Source: Lathyrus oleraceus (lineage: Eukaryota > Streptophyta > Magnoliopsida > Fabales > Fabaceae). Taken from it: DNA of 64,000 nt. Every line of letters starts with the position of its first letter. The stretch's first letter is position 1. The position numbers and the translations under genes are program-made. Positions 37,447 through 48,000 of this stretch are shown in pieces. The notes under the pieces were generated by a model. The model was not told where the DNA came from. It saw nothing but the letters and a program-made list of their open reading frames with translations, and did not search any database. The DNA lies in the NCBI RefSeq assembly GCF_024323335.1, contig NC_066583.1, positions 359,978,377 through 360,042,376 on the forward strand, read 5' to 3'.

Positions 37447-37994
37447 ACATAACACCTTTGTGTTGGTATGATTCTGGTGAAAGTGTTATGCTTGGACCTG
37501 AGATAGTTCCGCAAACTACTGAGAAGATCAAGATGAAAGCTTCGTAGAGTCGTTAGAAGAACTATCATGACAAGAGGAGTAAAACACTTGAAGTCTAAGA
37601 AGCTTACGCCATGTTTCACTGGTACATTTCAGATTCTTTAGAGGGTATGGGATGTGGCCTAGCGAGTTGTGTTACCCCCATATCTTTCGAATCTCTATGA
37701 TGTGTTTCATGTGTCTTAGCTGAGGAAGTACATTCATGACCCGTCTAATGTGATCTAGTTGGATGATGTACAAGTTTGAGAGAATTTGACTGTTGAAACC
37801 TTGTCGTTCAGGATTGAAGATCATGAAGTGAAGCACTTGCGAGGCAAGAAGATCGTCTTAATGAAGGTTGTTTGGGGAGGTCCTGCTGGTGACAGTGTGA
37901 CGTGGGAGCTCGAGAGTAGGGTGAGAAAGTTTTATCCAGAGCTTTTTTCGTCAGGTAATTTTTTAGGGAGAAAATTATTTAAGTGGAGGTGAGT
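37447..37994 (+). pseudogene. Tekay-like element: integrase C-terminal part
   Basis: Continues the 17294 frame: TPLCWYDSGE, LGPEIVPQTTEKIKMKAS, then in shifted frames GPYQI-like, FHVSQLRKY-like and DNLTVETLSFRIEDHEVK, WELESRVRKFYPELF, the order of the Tekay/Del integrase tail. It carries multiple stops and at least one frame change. TTTAAGTGGAGGTGAGT just before the LTR may serve as the polypurine tract. Confidence 0.85.
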
Positions 37995-40421
37995 TGTAAC
38001 ACCCTGATTTAATTAGTCATTTATTTATTTATTTATTTCTTGATTTATTTAATTAATTAATTTTAATATTATTTTATGTGATTTTGGGGTGGTTTGGCCG
38101 GTGAGTGACAATTTCGGGGAATTATGTTAATTAACTAGATTTTTAGTGAAATTTAATTAATTGAATAATGGGAAACTGGTAGAATTTTAAGAGTTGGGCT
38201 GGATGTGTAAATAATAGAAATTAGATGGTTAAGTGGAGAGTAGCTTATGTTTAGTTGGTCCAAAATTATAATTATAAGGAATTAATTAGGTTAGTATATA
38301 TATTTTAAGAGATATAGAAAAGTAAGGGTTTTGGGGAGTTTTACTGTAAACGTGAAAATAGAAGAGTTAAAGAGCTTTGGAAGGGAGCTAGAGCTTGAGG
38401 AAGGAGATCCCATAGAGATTGCTTATTGCTTTTGCTGGAATTACAAGTTAGGGGAATTGTTCATCTGAGGGCGCCTTAATCATGAAAGAGTATAGAGGTT
38501 TCTCTTAACCTTCAATAGAATTTCCTCCTTTCTCTTTGATTGGTTATTTGATGAGTTATATGAATGTGATTCTATTTTTATGCAATGGATTGATTGAAAT
38601 CCGTGCTTTGTAAATGTGATGATTATTGTTTATGTTAAACTATTCATAAGCATGATGTTTGGTATCAGATTAAGGGTTTTATGGCACAAATATAATTCTG
38701 AATTTTTGTGATTAATCGATGAAGTAACATGTTAAATAAATGGGAAATAACATGTTATATGTGTTAATCATGTATGTATTAATTATGGGTTGTTTGGGGA
38801 TGTTTGGAATTGAATTGTAGGTGTTTGAAGGTTCTGAAATGGCAAAATGCATATTCTGCTTCTGTTAACTGGGTGACGGGTGTCACCTGCAAGATGACTT
38901 GGTCGTCATGTGCTTTGAGACGCTGACGGACGTCATTTGTCTGACGATCATCACATATGTGACTATTGAGGGAAATGAGTGATGAAGGGCGTCACCCTAG
39001 TGACAGGTTACACGTCATCGTGTCAGTAGATGAGTTTTGGCCTGGTCGTCATGTGCTTTGAGACACTGACGGGCGTCAGCTGTCTGACGATCATCACATA
39101 GGTGATTGTTGAGGGAAAAGAGTGATGACGTGCGTCACCCTAGTGACAGGACACCCGTCATCATGTTAGTGGATGCGTTTTGGCATGCTGAGTTGGATTT
39201 TTCGTGTGGTTTTGTCGTGCTGTTAATGCTTTGTTCTTGTTTAGTGTGCTTTGACGAATATTAGTTGATTAATTGGATTGTGGAAGTAATCAATCATTGT
39301 TAATTGATATTATGCATAAATGAGTATTATGTGTAATCATGGACATATATGTTTAATGTGTGGTGAAAATGAAATTATAATATTGTGTGAATTATTATAC
39401 ATGCTTGTTGATGAATTGATGAGATGAGTAGTTTGGAGTGAGAACTACTGGTGATGCATTGGATGCATATTTGTTTACAGTCAAAGCGAGGCTCTATTCG
39501 TTAATATGTTGATGTTGATTGTATGATTGTTTATAGTCAGAGTGGGGTTGTATTCATCGTTGTGTTGTTGTCATTGCATTTTTATGTTCCATACATCATA
39601 TGTTATCGTTGTTATGAAAGAGGCGAGTCATGAGTTCAAGGAAGGGAATAATGACTTGTCTTAAGCTTAGAGTGGGGACTTGGAGCTTAGAGTGGGGTCT
39701 CGGGGTTCAGAGAGGGACCCAATTCGTATGAAGAACCATTTGTTGAGTTTGTACCGCATGCATGAGTTGAATCGATGTTGCATTGCATTACATAGTTGTC
39801 GTGCATATGAGATGTTTGAGTGTTGTTGAATACTCTTGTATGGGTTTGTGCGATTTTGAATATGATGAATAACATTGTGATTGGTGATTGATCTTGATAT
39901 GGATGAAACATGAATACATGATATTATGGTGCATGTTTGATATGTGTATGATTTGTGATGTGTGAATTTACCCTGATTATGTTGTGCACCGATTATTATT
40001 TGAACATATTCTCACCCCCTTTTGTGTTGTTTCCCTGTTCTGCCATGGAGTACAGAAAATCATTACATCAGTAGGAGATTGATATAGAGGAGGGCGTTAT
40101 GCCTCTTTAGCTGACTGTCAATCGGGTTTATAATTAGAGTCGCTCTAATATGTAACATGATGGGAACAAATTGTTCTCTTATTGGTTTTATGTTGCATAT
40201 CTTTCCTTGATTTTGATGTTGAACCACTTTTCAAACTTAATATTGTTGAGGCTTTTTATGCCAACTATTTTATAATTTCCGCTACTTATCAAATGAATTA
40301 ATTTTCAATTATGTGGTTCATGTATGTTTTTTTGCTATATGAGTAGTATCCTACTTGAAGAATTTACATGTTATACAAATTATATTTAATTATTTGTCGA
40401 GTCGGGAAGTAGGGTGTTACA
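37995..40421 (+). mobile_element. 3' LTR of the Tekay-like element
   Basis: 2427 bp from TGTAACACCC to GGGTGTTACA, a perfect 10-bp inverted terminus. It follows the integrase end directly. The 5' LTR is not in the window, so no TSD or age can be read; the right-hand TSD would be ATAAG (40422-40426). Holds the TGACG/CGTCA-rich tandem block at 38870-39185. No ORF of note. Confidence 0.92.
38870..39185. repeat. Two 143-bp tandem units rich in TGACG/CGTCA
   Basis: Direct copies start at GGTCGTCATGTGCTTTGAGA (38901 and 39044). Fourteen TGACG or CGTCA pentamers occur in about 310 bp, where chance gives about 0.6. TGACG is the core of plant as-1-type sites bound by TGA bZIP factors. Confidence 0.88.
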
Positions 40422-40718
40422 ATAAGAATCTCTTGTACTTCATCAAAGGTTAAAGTTAGGCTACCTCTCACCATCTTTAACTTTATGAAGTCAAAGATCA
40501 TGGCCTCTCGCGAGGAAATGTATTTCTTCATTCCTTATGGGCGAGTTCTCTCAGAACTCTTCTCTCAAGAAGGAATAGTGAAGAAGGTGCAAAAAGCTGG
40601 CTTAACTAAGGCTCTTGTAACCCATTGGGGCTTGAATCTTGATGTAACTGAAAGCACTAATGGCCAAAGGCAGAAGTCCATAAATATTTCCTATGGAGTT
40701 GGACCCTCTGCTCCATAG
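40422..40718 (+). pseudogene. Truncated env-like/ORF3-type end of a SIRE/Maximus-like element
   Basis: The frame is open from the Tekay LTR junction to TAG at 40716-40718. It reads RLPLTIFNFMKSKIMASREEM, FFIPYGRVLSELFSQEG and KKVQKAGLTKALVTHWG. I read this as the C-terminal part of the ORF found downstream of pol in some SIRE/Maximus copia elements, because a SIRE-type polypurine tract and LTR follow in the same strand. Its 5' part was lost at or after the Tekay insertion. The family match is from memory of the FxPYG...LF pattern and is tentative; another retroelement protein is possible. Confidence 0.45.
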
Positions 40719-41190
40719 TCTCCTTTTCCCTTCTTGTCTCCACCATATTCTTCTTTGAACCATCTTTTCTTATGTATTTTTATTTTCTTCAGTTCACATC
40801 TTGTAATTCAGAATGATAAATGCAGTGTTTCTTTTCCTTCCCAATCTTCTTTACTCTGTCTTTAGTTTTATTTGTATCTTTTTTATTTATGACAAAGGGG
40901 GAGAAATTATATGATTTTGATTTATTTTTATCCCAAGATAAATTCTAAATATTTTAACAATTTATTGGATAAATTATGAAACTATTTGTACTGATTGAAA
41001 ATAAAAAAAATTCTAAGTCTTAAACTCAGGGGGAGCTTACGAACCTCACATTGTGAACTTAAGTGAAGAAAATTTTAAAGGTCTAAAACTCAGGGGGAGC
41101 TTACAAACCTAACTCTAATTTTTAGTTAATTATTTAATTCAAAATTGTTCATCAAATTATAGTATTTGTCATCATCAAAAAGGGGGAGAT
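40719..41190 (+). other. Non-coding 3' region with several CAGGGGGAG motifs and PPT
   Basis: AGGGGGAG-type purine runs recur at about 40898, 41028, 41092 and 41181. The last, AAAAAGGGGGAGAT, directly precedes the LTR start and is the polypurine tract typical of SIRE/Maximus. No coding content. Confidence 0.7.
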
Positions 41191-42380
41191 TGTTGAAACA
41201 AGTTTGGTTTTACATCTACAATCCTTGAATTTTGATGATAACAAAGTATAAAGAAAATTTGTGTACTCTAATAGTTTGTTAAGTGTGAAAATTTTGAATA
41301 ATCCAGATGTTGGATAAAACAAACTTTGAACAAGCCATATGCTAGATAAAGCAGACTCTGAACAAGTCATGTGCTGGTTAAAGCAGACTCTGAACAAGAC
41401 AGACGCTGAACAAAGTTGAACATCATTAGACTCTGGACTATATATAGAGAGACTCTGGACTCTGGACTTCATCAGACTCTGAACTCTAGACACCATCAGA
41501 TTCTGAACCAAGGTTATAATATGAAGAAATGCTTAACTAAAGTCAACTATGAATATCCTACTCAACGCTTCTGAAGCAAATAATCCAGACTTACTCTGAT
41601 AATTTCAAGCCTCATTTTCACTAGACTCCGAAGTCTAATCTTGAAGGCTCTACAATTTGATTAAGCTTCAAATTATCTTTAATACGAAGCCAATGATTTA
41701 GAGAACAATGATTGAAAGAACATTCTTGATAATCGTATATTCAAGCGGTAAAATAACGAAATACACAACAATAGACATACAAATAGGCGAGTGGAATTGA
41801 AGATGTTTCCAATTCTATCATCCAATGCTACTATTCATCATCTATATAAAGAGGACAAAATAATTTTGAAAAATAAAAAAATACATAACAAGAGACATAC
41901 GAATAGGCGAGTGACATACAATAATGAAAAGAAAAGAACAACACTACTACACTTAGAGCTCTTCATTTGTATATTTTCTTAAGTGTAAACTTTGAATTTC
42001 ATTGTGTGTATCTGCATGTTAAGAAGAATTCTCGTAAACATATATCTTTGTATTTTAACCTTGTATAAATTCCTTGAGGAACTAAGTTTAGTCTATAGCC
42101 TCAAGAAGTCATTGACAATTAGTCTTTGAGTTTTTCCTTGAGGGACTAAGTTTAGTTAGTAGCCTTGAGAAGTCACTGATAGTTGGTCTTTGAGTTTATA
42201 ATCTAATTGATTACTGGATTAAGTCCTTGTGAGAAGGCAAAATCACTCTGGCGAGTGGACTGGACTAACCTAGTTAACGGTGAACTAGTATAAAAATAAT
42301 TGTGTATTTTTATATTTGTTGTTTGTGTCATAGGTATGAAACCCAATTCAACCCCCCTTCTTATGTTTCTTGTACCTTCA
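41191..42380 (+). mobile_element. 3' LTR of the SIRE/Maximus-like copia element
   Basis: Starts TGTTGAAACAAGTTTGG after the PPT and is placed to end ...TTTCTTGTACCTTCA (about 1.19 kb). Near its end is the AACCCAATTCAACCCCCCTTCTT block seen in many SIRE-type LTRs. It has tandem AGACTCTGAACAAG-like units at 41340-41500. The 5' LTR is absent, so the right end rests on the terminal CA and on the return of gypsy sequence. Confidence 0.7.
41335..41515. repeat. Short tandem repeats (AGACTCTGAACAAG) in the copia LTR
   Basis: At least eight diverged units of GCAGACTCTGAACAAG / ATCAGACTCTGGACTC follow one another, making the U3 low in complexity. Confidence 0.8.
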
Positions 42381-43317
42381 TAGACTAACTAGGTGTGTGA
42401 GAATTGTTCTGTGAACGTAAGAGATCATACCTTTGTGCTTGATCTTATTTTCCTACCTCTCAAGAAGATAAATGTGGTTTTTTGAAATGTATTTGATTTC
42501 TTCTAATTTAGTCTATATTGGTTGCACGAAGAAATCCCTTTTTATCCCTAAGGAGACTGTGACTCCAGAGGAAGTGATATCTACATTGCTAGAATTCACT
42601 GCATACTTTATGAGGATAAAGCCTTCATGTTGATGCTCACTATGAATTCTGTGAGAAGCAAGATGTTTTTTCAATCCATGTAGTGCATGAATTTCCAGAT
42701 GTATTTCCAAGGGACATCACTTTATTACCTCCTGAAAGGGAAGCAAGTTCTCAAGAGACCACAAAAAAGATAAGGGTAACATGGGAAAATATGAAGAAGG
42801 CTCGGGGCAGAAAAAAGAACTATGTTGATCAGAGACAAAGGCTTTTAAAAATTGAAGCTAGAGATCATGTATTCTTAAAGGTCACATTGAGACTCAGATT
42901 AAATGGACCTTTTAAGACCAAGAAGTCGAGCCCGAGATATATTGGTCCTTATCAGATCGTAGATCGAGTAGGAGAAATAACTTATCCGTTAGCATTACTA
43001 CCTCCCATATTTGGATTTCATGATGTCTTTCATGTATCCCAACTCCGAAAGTTTGTACCGGACCCTTTCCAGCCTATTCTTCCAAGAGCGATTGATGTCG
43101 CAACGAATCTTACCTTTCAACCCCAACCTACTCACATAATAGATTATATAGTTAAGACTCTTTAAACGAAGGAGATACATTTGGTGAAAGTAATGAGGGA
43201 AGAGGCAGGTTCGGAAGAAGCTACTTGGGAGCTAGAATCCGAGATGCGGGAGAAACACCCTCATCTTTTCATGTATGCTTTGAAATTCGAGAAAGAACTT
43301 CAATTTAGGGGGGGGGG
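42381..43317 (+). pseudogene. Internally deleted Tekay-like pol, protease/RT leader fused to integrase tail
   Basis: A degraded protease part (PLKKINVV; PEEVISTLLEF in another frame) is followed by an open frame 42683-43165 (161 codons). It begins VHEFPDVFPRDITLLPPERE, the conserved leader of gypsy RT, and passes directly to QETTKKIRVTWENMKKA, GPYQIVDRVGEITYPLAL and FHDVFHVSQLRKFVPDP, the integrase C-terminus. RT, RNase H and the integrase core are gone without a frame break. After TAA at 43163-43165 the C-terminal [15 protein letters not shown] region follows and ends at a run of ten G (43308-43317), the polypurine tract. Confidence 0.85.
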
Positions 43318-43484
<167 letters not shown>

Positions 43485-43674
43485 TTAATTGGCTGCATTG
43501 TATGGTAAAACACTAGCTGGATTCTAATGTCTTGACTGATGTCATGACATGCTGTGAAGGTGTTTGTGTGACTGCATTGTAGGTTAGAATATCTAACTGT
43601 ACTCTGATGTCTTGTTTGATGTCATGACACACGTGAGTAGTTTACTGCAGGATTAGCTAATACAGGATTTATTG

Positions 43675-44220
43675 AATGTCAAATTGGATGTGGTGACATT
43701 CATCCCTGTCAGCAGATACTGAGGAATAGAAACAGTTGGGGTTCTGTTAGAACTCAGTATTTATTTTCAATCTGGTTATCAAGGAAATACCAGATATGGC
43801 ATAAGGCCTACTGTCTGAATGTCAAACTGGATGTTATGACATTCATCATTGACAACATATACTGAACAATAGACAGAGTGGTGTTCTGCTACACTTCAGT
43901 ATGTTTCTCAGTCTGTTCTTCAAGAGGATAACAGAACTGACTTAAGGCTTGGTGTGTAAATGTCAAATTGGATGCTTTAACATTTATTAATGTAAGCTGT
44001 TACTGTAGAATGGACATATTGGTCCTGTACAGTTCAGCAAATTTGTACAGTCTGTTTTCAGAAAAAAACAGACTTAGCATATGGTCCTTGATGTCAAGCT
44101 GAAAGTTGTGACATTCATTCCTGACAGCATATGCTATATTGTAGGTTGTTTAGTTTTTCTGTTTCAGCTTTTTCTCAGGCTATTCTTCAGGGATTCAACA
44201 GCTGAGAGAAAATCCAGGAA
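43675..44220 (+). repeat. Four imperfect ~140-bp tandem repeats in the copia LTR
   Basis: Units start at 43675, 43818, 43959 and 44090 (spacing 143, 141, 131), each opening with (A/G)ATGTCAA(A/G)(T/C)TGGATG and reaching a TGACATTCAT-like end about 25 bp later. The 3' LTR has the same four units from about 50627. Confidence 0.9.
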
Positions 44221-44350
44221 ATCAACAACCAAGCTACATTTAATGAACCTAACAAATAGCCTATTTGTTAGTAACCTAGATGTGGAATTTAGGGAAACTC
44301 GGGTGACCTTAAATTCAGGAGAATACAAGTGCAAAGCCCAAGTACTGCAA

Positions 44351-44359
44351 TATAAAAGG
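44351..44359 (+). promoter_or_regulatory. TATA box of the copia 5' LTR
   Basis: TATAAAAGG just downstream of the four repeats, conserved at 51304-51312 in the 3' LTR. Start of transcription expected about 30 bp on. Confidence 0.7.
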
Positions 44360-44959
44360 AAGTCGTTCCTTCATTCATAACTGGGGATTTTGAGGCGTGA
44401 AGTTTTAGTGTGTCCATCATACTTCACTGCTGTATTTTTGTGAGTCTTGTATTAGACATATCTTGTAAACCAAGCTGTTATCTCGTAGATGATTGCTTTG
44501 GTGTAGGGTGTTCATTGGGTTGTAAGTGTTGTGTCACTCTAAGCTTTTAAGCGTGAGTGTTGTGTATCTTGATTAAAGCTGTTAAGCACAATCAAGAATT
44601 GTTTGAAGTATGACTTCAAAATTGTCTTTAATATTGATTAAAGGTAGTAATCACTGAGGTGATTGAGGGGAAGTGAGTAGGAACTCTGATCTTAGTGTAA
44701 GATTGAAATTGCATTGGGTAGGGATTAAGTGAAGAGTTGTAAACGGGTGAGTTTAGCTTTGAATTAATACTACTGATAGTGGATTTCCTCCCTGGCTTGG
44801 TAGCCCCCAGACGTAGGTCATGTTGGACTGAACTGGGTAAACAATTACTTGTGTTATTTACTGCACTTACTTTTAAGTTCTGCATAATTCTTGTCTGTGC
44901 AGAATTGGATGTCATAACAACCCGTGTGACATCGAAAGTCTGATAACTAGAATTTCAAT

Positions 44960-44974
44960 TGGCATCAGAGCAGG
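44960..44974 (+). other. Primer binding site of the copia element
   Basis: TGGCATCAGAGCAGG, 2 nt after the LTR end. It differs from the standard initiator tRNA-Met PBS (TGGTATCAGAGC) at one base. Confidence 0.85.
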
Positions 44975-45027
44975 CACCCTGCCTGTTAATTTCTGAGTGA
45001 GATCTAGGGAAGTTACTTTCTAGTACC

Positions 45028-48000
45028 ATGGACAAGGATATAGGACACTCAAATAGACCACCCATGTTGGATGGCTATAACTATGATGACTGGAAGCCCC
45101 GTATGATAGCCTTCTTAAGGTCTCTAGATAGCAAAGTCTGGAGAGCTGTCAACAAAGGATGGGAACATCCAACGAAGACAGGTGAAGATGGAATCAGTGT
45201 GCAAATTCCTGAAGAAGAATGGGACAAGGAGAAAGAGGCATTAGCCCTTGGAAATTCTAAGGCCTTGAATGCATTGTTCAATGGAATCAGTAAGAACATC
45301 TTCAGGCTGGTACACCACTGTGAGCTAGCTAAGGAAGTTTGGGATACCCTCAAGATAACTCATGAAGGTACTTCCAAGGTGAAGATGTCCAAACTTCAGA
45401 TGCTGACCACCAAGTTTGAAAATCTGAGGATGAAAGAGGATGAGACTATTCATGACTTTCACATGAATATTCTTGAAATTGCAAACACCTCTGGTGGATT
45501 AGGTGAGAAAATGGCTGAAGAGAAACTTGTAAGAAAGATTCTCAGGTCCTTGCCTAAGAGATTTGCTATAAAGGTCACAACCATAGAGGAGGCTCAGGAC
45601 ATATGCAATATGAAGGTGGATGAGCTCATTGGTTCTCTCCAAACCTTTGAAATGGGCTTGTGTGAGAATGCTGAAAAGAAAAACAAAAGCGTAGCTTTTG
45701 TATCTAATGCTGAAGAGGAGTCAGAAGCAGGATATACTAGAGGTGATGAAAGCATATCAGAAGCCTTAGCCATGCTTGGGAGACAATTCAACAAGTTCGT
45801 GAAGAAGATTGATCAAAGAGGTAGACCTAATGTCAAGAACATCTCGTCTGACATCAAGAAAAAATCAACTTCTGAAGAAAAGTTCATCCAAGGCAAGGGA
45901 ATCCAGTGTCATGGGTGTGAAGGGTATGGACACGTCAGAGCTGAATGCCCTACTTACCTCAAGATGCAAAAGAAGGGGCTAGCTATCACATGGTCTGAAG
46001 GAGATTCTGAAAGTGAATCTGCTAAACATGTCACTGCACTAACCAGTGTTTGTGCCACTGATGATGACTCAAGTGCAGATGAACTGACCTTTGATGAACT
46101 TGCTGCAGCTTATAAGAAGCTGTGTGTCACCAGTGCAAAAGTGCGTGTACAAGGAGAAAAGCAGAAGAAACTCATCAAGGAGCTGGAAGATGAGAGACAG
46201 AGGCATCTGACGGCCATAGAGGGTCTAAATGGTGAGATAACCCTGCTGACCTCCAAGCTGAATCAGATGACTAAATCCATCAGAATGATGAATAAAGGAA
46301 CTGACACCTTGGAAGAGATCCTAAAGGTAGGACAGAAGTCTGGAACCACATCTGGTTTAGGCTTTGGGAAAAGATCCTCAGCTGAACGCAAACGCCCAAA
46401 GGCTAAAGTTCAGAAATTCAAGCGAAGGTCACATCCAATGTCTCAACATCGGGGAACCAAGATGAATAATCATCAGAAGAGGAAATTCCAGAAATGGAGA
46501 TGTCACCACTGTGGTAGGCTTGGGCATATAAAAGCCTTCTGCTACAGGCTTCATGGTTACCCGAACCAAGTCCCTCATGTCAGGCCTAAGCATAAGACAT
46601 ATAGGCACCATGTCTCCAACAAGAAGAGACAATGGTATGCTAGGTTAGCTCACACAGCTCTAAGGGCTTCTACCAAAGAAGACTGGTACTTTGACAGTGG
46701 ATGCTCAAGACATATGACTGGTATGGAAAATCTATTGGTAGATATTCAACCTCACACTACCAGCTATGTGACCTTTGGTGATGGTGCTAAAGGAAAAATA
46801 AAAGGTGTGGGCAAGCTGGACTGCTCTGGAGTTCCAAAACTGAATAATGTGTTGTTAGTAAGAGGACTAACTGCAAACCTTATCAGCATAAGCCAACTGT
46901 GTAATCAAGGGTTCTATGTTCAGTTTACTAAGGAGCTATGTATTGTGACGAATGGTGACAATCAGGAAGTTATGAGAGGATCCAGGTCCAAAGATAACTG
47001 CTATCTGTGGGAACCTAAAGTCTCAAACTTCTCCACAATCTGCTCTTCAACCAAGGAAGAACAGGAGGTGAAGCTGTGGCATAGACGCCTTGGACATCTC
47101 CACTTACGGGGAATGAAGAAGATCATATCCAAGGAAGCAGTCAGAGGAATTCCAAAGCTGCTTATTGATGAAGGAAGAGTCTGTGGAGAATTCCAGGTGG
47201 GCAAGCAAACCAAGATGTCACATCCGAAGCTGGGACATCCTACAACTTCCCGAGTTCTGGAACTGTTGCACATGGACTTAATGGGACCTATGCAGGTTGA
47301 AAGTCTGGGTGGAAAGAGATATGCATATGTGGTGGTTGATGACCATTCCAGATACACGTGGATAAGCTTTATCAGAGAGAAGTCAGATACATTTGATGTC
47401 TTCAAAGACCTGTGCATCAGACTCCAAAGGGAAAAGGACAGTTGTGTTGTCCGAATTAGGAGTGATCATGGTACGGAATTAAAAAATTCCAAGTTTGATG
47501 AGTTTTGCTCGTCTGAAGGAATAAGTCATGAGTTCTCCTCCCCTATAACTCCTCAGCAGAATGGGATAGTTGAAAGGAAAAATAGAACTATTCAAGAATC
47601 TGCCAGAGCTATGAATCATGCAAAGAAGCTCCCTATGCACTTTTGGGCTGAAGTTATGAATACCGCAAGCTATGTTCACAACAGAGTCACCTTAAGAAAA
47701 GGAACCTCCTCCACTCTGTATGAAATATGGAAAGGCAGAAAACCCACTGTGAAGTACTTTCATATCGTTGGAAGTAAATGCTACATTCTCACAGATCGTG
47801 AACAGAGAAGGAAACTGGATCCCAAAAGTGATGAGGGTATATTTCTAGGATATTCCACTAACAGCAGAGCTTACAGAGTGTTCAACTACATGACCAATGT
47901 CCTGATGGAATCCATAAATGTTATTGTGGATGATAAAGAGGAAGGAATCGATGTCATAGAGGATGTTGAAACATTCCTTGACAGTTCAACAGACATTCCA

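Noticed and set aside
38870..39185. CRISPR-like direct repeats
   Set aside because: Two 143-bp copies in a plant LTR; no short repeat/spacer regularity. No CRISPR array exists in the window.
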